Notes: generated by a model from the letters alone, not told the origin. DNA of 64,000 nucleotides from an uncultured Gammaproteobacteria bacterium (GCA_947258785.1 CAMYJT010000018.1:1-64000), one strand, 5' to 3'. Shown: positions 35,334 to 45,825, counted from the first letter of the stretch. Translations and numbers: made by a program.

Positions 35334-37454
35334 ATGGCTACAGCACAAGATACCGTAAAAGGCACTATTCAGGATCGAGTGTTCAAAGACGTGGACCTGG
35401 TGGATGTGGACGATCCACTCACGGCAACGATAGAGCGGGATATAAGTTCGTTCGATATTGCAACGCCGGTCGAACCGTCACCTGCGTCCAGACTGTTCAC
35501 CAATATTCCGATCCTTATCGTTGCCTTGATTCTTTCAGTTATAGGGCTCGTGGTGTTCCAGACTCTGGAAACACAGCGCAGCGCCGCGCAGGCACGCTCC
35601 GGACAGACCACGACAACTTTGATGATGTTGTCTCAAGGTATCGCGAAGGACGCCCGCGAGGCGGTGCTTGGCGAACCGGAGGCGTTTGATCGGTTGCGCG
35701 AACAGGCAAGGCTGTTTACGGCTGAGTTAAAAACTCTCCACAGCGGCGGATCAGTCAGAATACTGGCGCCAGCGCTCCCCAATGTCGACGCCACATTGAA
35801 GCCACTGCAGAGGCAGTGGTCCAGCACCCGGGAAAGCATTAATACTGTGCTCGAACAACAGACCGTGTTGTTGGGCACGCGGGACAAGGTGACGCGGGTC
35901 AACGAACTTGCGCCGCTGCTGCTGACGGAGTCCGATCAAGTTGTGGAGGCCGTTATCCGCGAATCCAGTAATCCCGAGCAAGTCAATCTGGCTGGACGGC
36001 AGCGCGCTCTGGGGCAGCGGATCGCCAAGGACGTCAATATTTTCTCCAAAGGCGGTACCGGCTCGACGGTGTCGGCAACTCAGTTCGGCAAGGACACGCG
36101 ATTGTTTGCGGAGACTTTAGAGGACTTACGCGCCACCAGCGGACCGGTGGTGCAGGCTAAACTCGATACCCTGGCTGCAACCTTCGGTGAGCTCAACATC
36201 ATAGTCGAAGAAATGCTGGGAAGCGTAGCGGAGTTTTTCCAAGCACATCACGCCGTCCAAATAATCGTGGACAACAGCATCCCACTGCTGGGGGCGATGC
36301 AAGCCCTGTCCAACGCCTATGCGGCGGGTTCCGGCCAGGATTTCTACCGCTGGTTGCCATGGGTGTTTGGTTTATCCGCCGCGATTTTCCTGATCCTGCT
36401 GGTACGCGCCCTGGTCTTGGACGCGCGTCATCGCGCGGAGGAGAACGCACGTCAGAATCGGGAAACGCAGGATGCTATTCTTAAGTTGTTGGACGAGATG
36501 GGCGATCTCGCAGATGGTGATTTGACGATCGAGGCGGAGGTCACCGACCAGATAACCGGCGCAATCGCTGACTCGGTCAACTTTGCTGTGCGGGAGATGC
36601 GCAATCTGGTTCGCCGCATCAACGATGCATCACAGTTGGTGGCGACGGCCTCTGTCGACAGCGTCAAAACCGCGCGGCAATTGTCGAAAGTCAATGAAAA
36701 GCAAGCCAGCGAAATTACCGAGACGACCGAACGCATTCAGGCGATGGCCAAGTCCATGGAAGAGATGTCCACGGAAGCGCGGCGTTCCGCGGATGTGGCC
36801 AAGGGTTCTGTGAATGTGGCGAAACAGGGTGCACAAGCGGTGCGAACGAATATCCGCGGCATGGGTGAGATGCGTCAGCAGATCCAGGAGACCTCCAAAC
36901 GCATTAAACGCCTCGGTGAAAGCTCACAGCAGATCGGTGACATTGTGCGCTTGATCGACGACATCGCCGAGCAAACCAACATTCTATCCCTCAACGCGGC
37001 TATTCAGGCAGCGATGGCCGGCGAGGCCGGACGCGGTTTTGCAGTGGTTGCCGACGAAGTGCAGCGATTGGCGGAGAGATCGACGGAGGCGACTAAACAG
37101 ATCTCCGAACTGGTCAAGAACATCCAATCGGACACGAATGAAGCAATTGTATCCATGGAACAGGCGACTGAGGGTGTGGTCGAAGGCACGCGTCTGGCTG
37201 ACTCCGCGGGGCAGGCGCTCGGTGAAATCGAGTCGGTATCCGAAGACCTGTCGAGGTTGATCAGCTCGATGGCCGAGGCAGCGCAGAATCAGTCACGCTC
37301 GGCGACCGGTGTTTCGCAGCAGATGACTACAATCCGGGAGGTCACAACGTCGGCCTCCAGTGAAGCCCGTAATACCGCAGATTCGATCGGGGATCTCACC
37401 GATCTGGCGCGGGAATTGCAGGAATCGGTCGCTGGATTCAAGATTCCAGTTTAA
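35334..37454 (+). CDS. pilJ: Methyl-accepting chemotaxis protein PilJ
   Basis: Pilus-linked chemoreceptor of 706 residues. The first membrane helix is at about 54-72 ([19 protein letters not shown]) after a polar N-terminus. A periplasmic PilJ-type region with two repeats (typified by [12 protein letters not shown]) comes next, and the second helix [18 protein letters not shown] is at about 340-357. A HAMP-like stretch and a cytoplasmic hairpin follow, with the tip [19 protein letters not shown] and [13 protein letters not shown]. Possible methylation Glu/Gln sites exist, but no PilK methyltransferase gene follows. Confidence 0.95.
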   Translation: MATAQDTVKGTIQDRVFKDVDLVDVDDPLTATIERDISSFDIATPVEPSPASRLFTNIPILIVALILSVIGLVVFQTLETQRSAAQARSGQTTTTLMMLSQGIAKDAREAVLGEPEAFDRLREQARLFTAELKTLHSGGSVRILAPALPNVDATLKPLQRQWSSTRESINTVLEQQTVLLGTRDKVTRVNELAPLLLTESDQVVEAVIRESSNPEQVNLAGRQRALGQRIAKDVNIFSKGGTGSTVSATQFGKDTRLFAETLEDLRATSGPVVQAKLDTLAATFGELNIIVEEMLGSVAEFFQAHHAVQIIVDNSIPLLGAMQALSNAYAAGSGQDFYRWLPWVFGLSAAIFLILLVRALVLDARHRAEENARQNRETQDAILKLLDEMGDLADGDLTIEAEVTDQITGAIADSVNFAVREMRNLVRRINDASQLVATASVDSVKTARQLSKVNEKQASEITETTERIQAMAKSMEEMSTEARRSADVAKGSVNVAKQGAQAVRTNIRGMGEMRQQIQETSKRIKRLGESSQQIGDIVRLIDDIAEQTNILSLNAAIQAAMAGEAGRGFAVVADEVQRLAERSTEATKQISELVKNIQSDTNEAIVSMEQATEGVVEGTRLADSAGQALGEIESVSEDLSRLISSMAEAAQNQSRSATGVSQQMTTIREVTTSASSEARNTADSIGDLTDLARELQESVAGFKIPV

Positions 37455-37506
37455 CGCCGCGATCGCAACACGCGGCGTTTGACGTGCAGGGGGAGTTGGA
37501 ATAGCA

Positions 37507-40500
37507 ATGGCTGGTGTCGCGAGAGTCAACCCCGCCACATTGGGGTGGATCCGTTCTGAAATCGAGGTGACCCTGGAAAACGCCCAGTCCCATCTCGCCG
37601 ATTTCCACGATAACGGACACAACGGAGACGTGTCTCCATTTCGATTGCTCTCCGGCGACCTACACCAGATTGTCGGAACTCTGCAGATGATGGAAATAGA
37701 CGGCGCGGCGCTGTTGGCGCAGGAAGTTGAAACCCTGGCTGATGCGTTCGTGGCCGGACAGGCATCGCCGGACCCGGAAACCACCGGATTGCTCGATCGC
37801 GGGCTCACCGCGATAACCGTTTATCTCGATCAATTACATAAGGGATTGCCGGATCTGCCGATCAAGCAGATCGATGTACTGAATCAACTGCGTGCCGCAC
37901 GCGGTGACAGCCCGCTCGACCGTTATGATCTGTTCCACCCGGACCTTGAGACTTTTCCACCTAAGCAGGCCAAGCAGAAATTGGCCGAAGCCGAATATCG
38001 TCAGACGGCGCGCCAGTTGCGTAAAGATTACCAACGGCACTTATTGGCGTTCTTGCGGGATACGGCGGATCGGGACGCCTTGAAAGGTCTGGCGGCGACG
38101 GTCGATGCGCTGGCGGCAATTGCGCGATTCAGCGCGGTGAATCAATTGTGGTGGGTGGCGGGGGCATTCCTTGCCACGCTCGGCGCGGATCATGACGGGA
38201 CGTCGTTGGACAGCAAGCGTCTGCTGGGCCGCCTCGACCAGCAGATCAAGGGCTTGATCGAGAGCGGAGAATCCGCGTTGATTCAAGAGACTCCCGAGGA
38301 ACTCATCAGGCGGATGCTGTTCGAGATCGGTCGCTGCGACGAGGCGCTGCCGGCAGTACAGGAGATTCGTTCTGCGTTCGATCTGGACGTACTTTTGACC
38401 GGCGAGATAGCCGTCGACGAGGATGAGCTGGCGGCTTTGCCCGATCAGGAACAATTGGCCCGATTGAGCGAGTCGGTGGCCGGAGATCTCGAGACCGCTC
38501 AGGATCTGTTGTCCGCTTATTTTGCTTCGTCGTCTGGAGACGGCGGCAGTCTGGAGCCGCTGATTGGCCACGTAAGTTCGATACGGGCGCGCGCCGAGGA
38601 GCAATCGATCGAACCGATTCGACAATTGGCTGGCGAACTGGCCGATATCGGTCATGCGATCGAGTCGGGACAGTCCGTCTCGCGCGAGGACGCCTCCCTG
38701 GAAATGGCGGCGGCTCTGTTGTTCATCGAGGAGAGTCTCAAAGGTGAGCACACTCCGGACCTGGATTGGAAGGACGAGATGGAGGGCAAGGCTGAGCGCC
38801 TGCGCGGCATTCGGCTGGCCACCGTCAGCGTCAGCGACATCGCCGAGGGTGATCGGCAAGTCTGGAGCGAAGAGGCCCTTGGTGTCTCAGAGTTCAAACA
38901 CGTCATTACCGCTGTGGCCGATGAGATACACGTCAACCTCAAGAAGACGGAGACGGCCTTGGAAGCCTATGTGGCGGCGCCCAATGCGGAGAAGCTGGCC
39001 CTTGTACCTCAGCACCTGAAACAGGTTCAAGGCGTTTTGCAGATTCTCGGCCAACACCGCATCGCTGAGTTGTTGGGCATGGCCGGCGACACCGCCCAGC
39101 AACTGGTCGATGGCACTCTGACGCCTGAGCGCCGGCTGACTGAGGCGTTGGCGGTGACCGTCGGTTCTACGGAGGCCTTTGTGCGGGGGCTGACCCATGG
39201 TCAGCCGAAGATGAACGACATGGTCGATCGAGCCGCCCGGGATCTGGAGGATGCCATCGACGATCATGGTCTCGATCGCGCAGACCCCAAGGATCTGGCC
39301 GACAAGATCTCCCACTACTTGGGACGCTGGATAGACGATAACGCCGACTACAGCGCGCTTCGGTTGTTGCGCCGAAACCTGCGTCGCATCTCGTCGCTCG
39401 CCGATCGGCGCGATCACCTGACTTTGCACCAGATTGCGGACGAAATAAACAACTTGCTGGACATCGTCAGCGACGATCCGTCGCTGTTAACCCAGGAAGT
39501 CAGCGGTACCCTGCAGAGGTCGATGGACCGGCTCACCGAGTTGTCCAACGAAGTGGCCGCAGCCAAACCCGAAGTCGTCCCGCTGCCGGTCCAAGTCGAA
39601 AGCGCGCCGATACAAGATGCCGATATACAGTCGGACATCCTCGAGGTGTTTATAGAGGAGGCCGAAGAATGTCTGCAAGCGATCGATGCCGATCTGGCCG
39701 CCTGGCAAGGCCGCCTCGACGATGGCGTTGACCTGTCTGATCTGCGCCGGCAATTTCACACTTTGAAAGGCAGCGGTCGGATGGTGGGCGCGGGGAGCCC
39801 GGCGGAGCTGGCGTGGATCGTGGAGGATCTGCTCAATCGTGTAATCGCCGGCAAACTGGAGGCGTCGGCCAGGGTACGCAGCTTCACCGAACGGGCCGCG
39901 AAGACGCTCGCGTCGGTGCTGGGGGGTCAGCCGGCGCAGGCGGACGGTATCGATTTAGAGGCCTGGACGGCGGAGGCCGAGCAAATTGCGAGCGGCGAGC
40001 CGGAACCCGCCACCGAGTTTGACGACGAAACGGCGGCCGCCGGGGAGCCGACGTCCGTGACTGCCCCGACCGAAGTCGAGGCGGAAGCCGAGGTGGCCGG
40101 GCATCCCGAACCGACAGCGGATGCCGATCGGCCCGCCGCTGAGGTCGGCGAGCCTGCGGACGCGGCCCGGACACCGCGGACCGAAGTCCGGGACGCGACG
40201 GTTCGGCGTATTTTTACCCAGGAGACTAGGCAACATCTTGCCGTGATTGGCAGTGTTCTGAGCAGGTGCCAGAAGGACGCGGACCAATGTGCAGTCACCG
40301 AAAATCTGTTGCGTTCGCTGCACACACTGAAGGGCACCTCGCGTTCGCTGAGCCTGTTGGCGATGTCCGATGCCGGTGACGCCGTGGATCACCTGATGCA
40401 TACAATCAAAACGACGAGCAACCGTCTTCGTGCAGACGAATTGGAGATACTCAATGCGCTTGGCGACAACTGCGCTGAAACACTGGAACGGCTCAACCGG

Positions 40501-43194
40501 GGTGGCGAGTCACCGGACCGGTTTCCGGCCGGGTTCGATGAACTGATAGAGCGCACCAGGGCGCTGGATCAGCGACGCCGACAGGCGTGGCAGCCGGAGC
40601 CGGCGGACAAGGTCGGTGCGGCGATCAGCGAGCCCGGCGTGCGGCCGTTGGAATCAGAATCGTTGGCACAGCACCGCGCGGACGCTGCGGCGGCGTCCAG
40701 CGTCGATACGCACGAGGCGGCCGCCGGTACACAGCATGCGAATCGGCCGGCCGAGATTCCGCTCGAGCTGCGCGACGAAATCATCGCGGTGGAGGGGGCG
40801 GAGGTTGCGACTGGACTGGACCTGAGCGATATCTTCTGCGAGGAGGCCCTCGACATCCTGGGCCGGATTGACCAACAGTTGAGTGGCTGCGTTGCCGGAG
40901 CAAACATCGAATCAGATGTGATTGGGGCGCTCAATCGTGAGCTGCATACCTTGAAAGGCAGTGCGCGCGCTGCCGGCGTCGACGTCATCGGCGATCTCAG
41001 CCACAGCACCGAGACGCTGTTGGAGGCGGTCGAGCGCCGGCGCGATTTCGATTGGTCTGGATTACCCCAGTTGCTCGAGGAGGTCCACGATACTTTGGTC
41101 AACTTGGTGCATCGCGTGGAGCGGCACCAATCATTACCGGATACCTCCACGCTCGACCGGGCGGTGCTCACATTCATCGATTCGTCGCGCTCCGGTGACC
41201 AGCGCGATGCAGCGACGGCATCGGCTACCGGCGCCGAGAGTCTCGACGTGGACCGCGGGGACGCCGGAGTGGCGGCATCGGTGTTGGATCAAGCGACGGC
41301 TGGCAGCGCAGCCCGCAGTGCTAAACCGGTGACTTTACCGACGGCGGCCGCGTTCGCACCCCGGGAGCGGGTTCGGGTCGATGCCGGGGTGCTGGACCAG
41401 TTGTTCGGTTGCGCCGGCGAGGTCAGCGTCTCCAGGGCGCAGATGGAGCAGCAACTGGGTGGACTGAAAACCAATCTTAACGAGCTGCGCGCAAACATCT
41501 TGCGTTTCAGCGACCAGCTGCGCGACCTGGAAATCCAGGCCGAAAGCCAAATTCGATCTGGCTCCGAAGAGAAAATGGCCGCCGCCATGGACGAGGAGTT
41601 CGATCCACTGGAGTTCGATCGCTATACCAAACTTCAGCATCTGTCACGAAGCCTGTCGGAGAGCCTCGATGACCTGACCACCATCCAGGGTGGGCTGCAC
41701 GGGTTTACCAATGAGGTGGAATCGGTTCTGCAGCAGCAATCACTGCTGAGCAGCGAACTGCAGGACGGTTTGATGCGTACCCGCATGGTGCCGTTTTCGA
41801 CCCTGATCCCGAGACTGCGGCACCACGTGCGACAGACCGCACGCGAGCTGAACAAGCAGGTAGAACTGCGAGTGAGCGGTGGCGAGGTTGAGGTTGACCG
41901 TAATGTCCTGGCCACCATGACCGAGGCCTTCGAGCACATGATACGTAATGCCGTGGGACATGGAATCGAGGAAAGTGAGCAGCGATCGGGGTGCGGGAAA
42001 CCCGAGCTGGGGACGATTCACATCACGTGCCGGCAGGAGGGCAGTGAGTTCGTAATCCGGTTCAACGACGATGGGGCGGGTCTGGCTTTCGACAAGATCC
42101 GCGACAAGGCGTTGGAGACCGGATTGTTGAAACAGGACTCCAGCCTCAGCGATCAGGATCTGATCCAGTTAATCGTGACGCCCGGATTTACGACCGTTGA
42201 TAGGGTAACGCAGCTCTCCGGCCGGGGCGTCGGGCTGGACGTCGTTCATTCTGCGGTCCGGAGATTGGGCGGGAATATCGGCGTGGAGAGTGATCCGGAG
42301 CGTGGCACAACGTTCGAGATCCGCCTCCCGGTGACCCTGTCCATTACCCATGCATTATTCGTTCGATGTGGTAACCAGACCTTCGCGGTGCCCTTTGGCG
42401 TCATCCATCGGGTCGTGAAGATCGATCGGGATCAATTGCCGGGGCCCTCGCGCGATTCGGGCGTCACCGTGAGTGTCGCCGGCCAGAGCTATCCGCTCCT
42501 GGATTTGGTTAGACGGCTTGGACTGGAATTGCCGGGCGAGTTGTCACGGCGCGTTCCGCTGCTGATCGTTCGGATGGGAGCCCGAGACATAGCCGTTCAG
42601 GTAGACGACCTGCTCGGTGCGCAGGAGGTGGTGATCAGGACACTCGGTGCGCATTTGGACAATATACAGGGTATCGCCGGGGCCACCGTTCGCGGTGACG
42701 GCGGAGTCGTGCTGATCTTGGATCTGGCCGAATTGTGGGTGGCGCACGAAGCCGTTCACTGGACGCCACATGGGAGTCAGCAAGCCCAGTTCGATTCCTT
42801 GCCGGTAATCATGGTTGTGGACGATTCGCTGACTGTTCGCAAAGTGACCAGCCGTAATCTCAGCCGGCACGGGATGGATGTTTTAATGGCCAAGGACGGC
42901 GTTGACGCCCTCGAACAGATGCGCCAGCGTCAACCGGATTTGCTGCTGGTGGATATTGAAATGCCAAGGATGGATGGGTATGAACTGACGGCGCGCGTGC
43001 GTACCGAAGAGAATACCCGGGATATTCCCATTGTCATCATCACGTCTCGAGCGGGCGTGAAACACAAGCAGAAGGCGATGGAGCTCGGTGCCGACGCGTA
43101 TCTGACCAAGCCGTATCAGGAGCAGGAGCTGGTCGCCAACGTGCAGGCCCTGCTGCCCCAGTTCTTTGCCCGAGACCAACGCGCCATCCACTGA
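37507..43194 (+). CDS. chpA: ChpA hybrid chemotaxis histidine kinase
   Basis: An 1895-residue CheA-type kinase for twitching control. From the N-terminus there is a degenerate HPt-like domain (LHQIVGTLQMM, His 53) and a long helical region. Three canonical HPt domains follow with FHTLKGS (His 751), LHTLKGT (His 939) and LHTLKGS (His 1147). The dimerisation and ATPase parts come next, with HMIRNAVGHGIE (N box), FNDDGAGL and LSGRGVGLDVV (G box). A CheW domain and a C-terminal receiver with Asp 1816 (LLLVDIEMPRMDG) complete the protein. Pseudomonas ChpA is longer and has more phosphotransfer domains. No pilK lies between pilJ and chpA. Confidence 0.96.
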   Translation: MAGVARVNPATLGWIRSEIEVTLENAQSHLADFHDNGHNGDVSPFRLLSGDLHQIVGTLQMMEIDGAALLAQEVETLADAFVAGQASPDPETTGLLDRGLTAITVYLDQLHKGLPDLPIKQIDVLNQLRAARGDSPLDRYDLFHPDLETFPPKQAKQKLAEAEYRQTARQLRKDYQRHLLAFLRDTADRDALKGLAATVDALAAIARFSAVNQLWWVAGAFLATLGADHDGTSLDSKRLLGRLDQQIKGLIESGESALIQETPEELIRRMLFEIGRCDEALPAVQEIRSAFDLDVLLTGEIAVDEDELAALPDQEQLARLSESVAGDLETAQDLLSAYFASSSGDGGSLEPLIGHVSSIRARAEEQSIEPIRQLAGELADIGHAIESGQSVSREDASLEMAAALLFIEESLKGEHTPDLDWKDEMEGKAERLRGIRLATVSVSDIAEGDRQVWSEEALGVSEFKHVITAVADEIHVNLKKTETALEAYVAAPNAEKLALVPQHLKQVQGVLQILGQHRIAELLGMAGDTAQQLVDGTLTPERRLTEALAVTVGSTEAFVRGLTHGQPKMNDMVDRAARDLEDAIDDHGLDRADPKDLADKISHYLGRWIDDNADYSALRLLRRNLRRISSLADRRDHLTLHQIADEINNLLDIVSDDPSLLTQEVSGTLQRSMDRLTELSNEVAAAKPEVVPLPVQVESAPIQDADIQSDILEVFIEEAEECLQAIDADLAAWQGRLDDGVDLSDLRRQFHTLKGSGRMVGAGSPAELAWIVEDLLNRVIAGKLEASARVRSFTERAAKTLASVLGGQPAQADGIDLEAWTAEAEQIASGEPEPATEFDDETAAAGEPTSVTAPTEVEAEAEVAGHPEPTADADRPAAEVGEPADAARTPRTEVRDATVRRIFTQETRQHLAVIGSVLSRCQKDADQCAVTENLLRSLHTLKGTSRSLSLLAMSDAGDAVDHLMHTIKTTSNRLRADELEILNALGDNCAETLERLNRGGESPDRFPAGFDELIERTRALDQRRRQAWQPEPADKVGAAISEPGVRPLESESLAQHRADAAAASSVDTHEAAAGTQHANRPAEIPLELRDEIIAVEGAEVATGLDLSDIFCEEALDILGRIDQQLSGCVAGANIESDVIGALNRELHTLKGSARAAGVDVIGDLSHSTETLLEAVERRRDFDWSGLPQLLEEVHDTLVNLVHRVERHQSLPDTSTLDRAVLTFIDSSRSGDQRDAATASATGAESLDVDRGDAGVAASVLDQATAGSAARSAKPVTLPTAAAFAPRERVRVDAGVLDQLFGCAGEVSVSRAQMEQQLGGLKTNLNELRANILRFSDQLRDLEIQAESQIRSGSEEKMAAAMDEEFDPLEFDRYTKLQHLSRSLSESLDDLTTIQGGLHGFTNEVESVLQQQSLLSSELQDGLMRTRMVPFSTLIPRLRHHVRQTARELNKQVELRVSGGEVEVDRNVLATMTEAFEHMIRNAVGHGIEESEQRSGCGKPELGTIHITCRQEGSEFVIRFNDDGAGLAFDKIRDKALETGLLKQDSSLSDQDLIQLIVTPGFTTVDRVTQLSGRGVGLDVVHSAVRRLGGNIGVESDPERGTTFEIRLPVTLSITHALFVRCGNQTFAVPFGVIHRVVKIDRDQLPGPSRDSGVTVSVAGQSYPLLDLVRRLGLELPGELSRRVPLLIVRMGARDIAVQVDDLLGAQEVVIRTLGAHLDNIQGIAGATVRGDGGVVLILDLAELWVAHEAVHWTPHGSQQAQFDSLPVIMVVDDSLTVRKVTSRNLSRHGMDVLMAKDGVDALEQMRQRQPDLLLVDIEMPRMDGYELTARVRTEENTRDIPIVIITSRAGVKHKQKAMELGADAYLTKPYQEQELVANVQALLPQFFARDQRAIH

Positions 43195-43202
43195 ACTTCG
43201 TC

Positions 43203-43682
43203 ATGCCGGAATCCACGCCGTCCGCGTCTACCGCCTCTACCGCGCAGAGTTCGGTCCACGCTTTGCTGATACGTACCCAGTCCAACGCGTTTCTGGTTCC
43301 GAGCGCAATGGTCGCGGAGGTCATCGCCACACCCGCGGTCGAGGACACCGAGTTCAAACGACCCGGGATCGCCGGGCGCATAATGTGGCGGGGTATCCAC
43401 ATACCCCTGGTGTCACTGGACAGTCTGTTGTTGAAAGACGCCGATACCGAAACCCGGTATCCTCGCACGGTGGTGTTTTACCCCTTACCCCGCCGTCGCG
43501 AGCACGATTTCTTCGGTGTCGGCATCCACAGCAATCCCCGTTCGCTGCTGATGGAGGCCAAGCTGGCCCCGGCGGCGATGCCAGAGCACGTCGACGCCAG
43601 GTATGTCGCCAGCCCGGTCCACCTCAACGGTCAGGCGGTATTGATTCCCGATGTGGAGGCCCTGGCCGATGCCATTTACTGA
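43203..43682 (+). CDS. chpC: CheW-like protein ChpC
   Basis: A 159-residue protein with a single CheW-type domain after a Ser/Thr/Ala-rich leader: LIRTQSNAFLVPSAMVAEVIATP, then GIAGRIMWRGIHIPLVSLDSLL, and HLNGQAVLIPDVEALADAIY at the end. The position directly after chpA (8 bases) matches ChpC, a second adaptor that can link other receptors to ChpA. The chpB methylesterase that comes before chpC in Pseudomonas is absent. Last gene of the operon. Confidence 0.88.
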   Translation: MPESTPSASTASTAQSSVHALLIRTQSNAFLVPSAMVAEVIATPAVEDTEFKRPGIAGRIMWRGIHIPLVSLDSLLLKDADTETRYPRTVVFYPLPRRREHDFFGVGIHSNPRSLLMEAKLAPAAMPEHVDARYVASPVHLNGQAVLIPDVEALADAIY

Positions 43683-43720
43683 GCCGGCGATTGCCTGCTG
43701 AGTCGTCCGCATATTGCATC

Positions 43721-43872
43721 AAGGACACCGGCCACGGCTCAGTCTCCAAGGCCTGGAGACTGACATTCTCCTGTTCGAGTGTCCTTAGGTGAAGCGCAAG
43801 TGCAGACGTTCGAGATCGAGCCAGGGCCGGGATAAGCGATTGCAGAAGCACAAACTGTACGAATCACCTAAG
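43721..43872. other. Nested inverted repeats after chpC
   Basis: Three perfect inverted repeats lie in the chpC-bioA gap. The inner hairpin is CAGTCTCCA/TGGAGACTG (43740-43748, 43754-43762) with a 5-base loop. The outer arms AAGGACAC/GTGTCCTT lie at 43721-43728 and 43779-43786. A third pair, CTTAGGTGA/TCACCTAAG, lies at 43784-43792 and 43864-43872. The second and third share bases 43784-43786, so those stems compete. The inner hairpin could end chpC transcription but lacks a U-tract. The rest of the gap has no convincing gene. Confidence 0.55.
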
Positions 43873-43922
43873 ACCGAATCATTGAACACAATCAAGTTGA
43901 TACACCATTACTTCGTCGCCTT

Positions 43923-43940
43923 GGTGCAATATGCAGGCTA
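43923..43940 (+). repeat. Dispersed repeat, 3' box only, copy 2
   Basis: GGTGCAATATGCAGGCTA repeats the 3' box of the element at 27240-27259, with one mismatch over the shared 18 bases. The upstream box and hairpin are not recognisable. The copy runs into the bioA stop codon (43938-43940), so the repeat supplies the end of that gene. Confidence 0.55.
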
Positions 43941-45287
43941 ATCGTTGGTGGCCAGTTGAATTCCCTGCCAGGCCACCTTGGCGAGATGTTCGATTTCGGT
44001 GGGCTGAATGACGTAGGGCGGCATGAAGTACACCACGTCGCCAAGTGGCCTCAACAAGGCCTGGTTCTGAAGCCCGTGTCGGTAAACCTTCTGACCACGT
44101 CGCTCCTGCCACGGGTAGGGTGTGCGCGTGCGCTTGTCCTTGATCATCTCGATGGCCAGGATCATGCCGCATTGCCGGACCTCGGCAATGTTCGGGTGGT
44201 CGCGAAAATGCTCGGTGACCTGCGCCATGATCCCGGCAAGCTGCCGGTTTGCGCCGAGCACGTCGCTCTGCTTGAACAGTTCCAAGGTAGCGAGTGCCGC
44301 GGCGCACGCCAGAGGGTTTCCAGTGTAGCTGTGGGAATGGAGAAAGGCCCGCAGCGACGGATAGTCATCGTAAAACGCGTCATACACCCGATTGGTCGTC
44401 AATACTGCCGACAGGGGCAGAAAACCGCCGGTTAAGCCTTTGGCCAAGCACAGAAAATCCGGTGAGACCTGCGCTTGTTCGCACGCGAACAGCGTTCCCG
44501 TGCGGCCGAATCCCACCGCGCATTCGTCGGCGATCAGGTGCACCTGGTACCGATCGCAGGCCTCGCGCAGCAAGGACAGATAGACCGGATCGTACATCCG
44601 CATGTAACCCGCGCACTGGACCAGGGGTTCTACGATGACGGCGCAGATCTGATTGGTCCGCCGGGCCAGGATCGCCTCCATGTGCGCAAATTCGAGCTCG
44701 CTGTGCTCCCGCCAGTTGACGCCCGGCTCCCGCTGATAACAGTCCGGAGATGGCACCGTTTCCGGGCGCAACAGGAGCGGCTCGTAGGTCCGCTTGTACA
44801 AATCGACGTCGCCGACGGAGAGTGCCCCTAAGGTTTCTCCGTGGTAGCTGTTACTGAGGTTTACGAATACGGTTTTTTCCGGCTGGCCCTGGTTCTTCCA
44901 GTAGTGGAAGCTCATCTTGAGTGCGATCTCTACGGCCGAAGATCCGTTTTCGGCAAAGAAGCAGCGGTCCAGCCCAACGGGGGTGATGTCGATCAATTGT
45001 TCTGAAAGCTCGACTACCGGTTGGTGGGTGAAGCCCGCCAGGATGACGTGCTCCAACTGGTCTACTTGGCGCTTGATGCGTCGTGCGATGTGGGGATTGC
45101 TGTGACCGAATAAATTGACCCACCAGGAACTGATGCCGTCGATGTAGCGGTTGCCGTCGAAATCCTCGAGCCACACACCTTGTCCCCTGCGGATCGGGAT
45201 GGGTGGAATCCGCTCATGGTCCTTCATTTGAGTGCACGGGTGCCACAGGGCGCGCAGGTCCCGGGCGGCAAGCTCTGCATTGTTCAT
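43938..45287 (-). CDS. bioA: Adenosylmethionine-8-amino-7-oxononanoate aminotransferase
   Basis: PLP enzyme of biotin synthesis that uses SAM as amino donor for 7,8-diaminopelargonate. The 449-residue product has the family start LWHPCTQMKDHE, GISSWWVNLFGHSNP, FFAENGSSAVEIALKMSFHYW, SYHGETLGALSVGD, LIADECAVGFGRTG and the PLP lysine in CLAKGLTGGFLPLSAVLTT. Complete and typical. No other bio genes are in the window. It converges with chpC, and its leader contains a strong hairpin. Confidence 0.96.
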   Translation of the reverse strand: MNNAELAARDLRALWHPCTQMKDHERIPPIPIRRGQGVWLEDFDGNRYIDGISSWWVNLFGHSNPHIARRIKRQVDQLEHVILAGFTHQPVVELSEQLIDITPVGLDRCFFAENGSSAVEIALKMSFHYWKNQGQPEKTVFVNLSNSYHGETLGALSVGDVDLYKRTYEPLLLRPETVPSPDCYQREPGVNWREHSELEFAHMEAILARRTNQICAVIVEPLVQCAGYMRMYDPVYLSLLREACDRYQVHLIADECAVGFGRTGTLFACEQAQVSPDFLCLAKGLTGGFLPLSAVLTTNRVYDAFYDDYPSLRAFLHSHSYTGNPLACAAALATLELFKQSDVLGANRQLAGIMAQVTEHFRDHPNIAEVRQCGMILAIEMIKDKRTRTPYPWQERRGQKVYRHGLQNQALLRPLGDVVYFMPPYVIQPTEIEHLAKVAWQGIQLATND

Positions 45288-45309
45288 GACCGAGGAGTAT
45301 AAAGAAACC

Positions 45310-45336
45310 GGGGCCGGAGTTATTCATGCCGGCCCC
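45310..45336. promoter_or_regulatory. Hairpin in bioA leader
   Basis: A perfect 8-bp palindrome GGGGCCGG/CCGGCCCC (45310-45317, 45329-45336) with an 11-base loop, 22 bases upstream of the bioA start and immediately before repeat copy 3. It might be an operator, a leader structure or part of the repeat. It does not resemble a BirA operator that I can recognise. Confidence 0.35.
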
Positions 45337-45342
45337 AGATTC

Positions 45343-45419
45343 TTCGTTCCAGCGCAGCGTCCCATCCGCCAGATCGCTTCGCGATCGTCCGAGATCCCTG
45401 TTGCAACGTGCGGGATAGC
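45343..45419 (+). repeat. Structured dispersed repeat, copy 3
   Basis: The box TTCGTTCCAGCGC (45343-45355) is identical to that at 27160. A hairpin GATCGC-TTC-GCGATC (45372-45386) stands where copy 1 has a different perfect hairpin, and TGCAACGTGCGGGATAGC ends the element (45402-45419). The rest of the 538-base bioA-tktA gap, 45420-45825, holds the tktA leader; I see no gene in it. Confidence 0.6.
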
Positions 45420-45825
45420 GGAAAATGGTGCGCGGTCAGATTGCCGTGTGGGTTCCCCGTATCCCGCTTACCCGGGGCGGCTGGACAAACGGGATCAAAT
45501 CGCAGCCCTGTACTGGGAATTGGACTGACTGCGTAAAAATAGATTCAGATCAATGCCTGGGTTCAATGCTTGGATAGAATATTCTAGGGCGCTGGGTCGG
45601 CTTTAAGGGCGGCATACCCTTGCTGAATTCCCCTTCTCTGGGTAAGAATAGCGGCCCCCACGCTGTGAGGTATGCACCGGCCGGCGACAGGGATGCCCGA
45701 TGGTGATCGCAACCAGACGCCGGGAATCGTTCACTCACCGGCACGCACGGCGCGCTAAACGTCGTCGTACAGTTGGGAATACTAAACAAAACCACATTAA
45801 GATTCCGTTGAGAGGGAGAGCGCAT

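Noticed and set aside
43624..43851. 75-codon reverse frame after chpC
   Set aside because: No similarity seen, it overlaps chpC and the inverted-repeat element, and it lacks a ribosome binding site.
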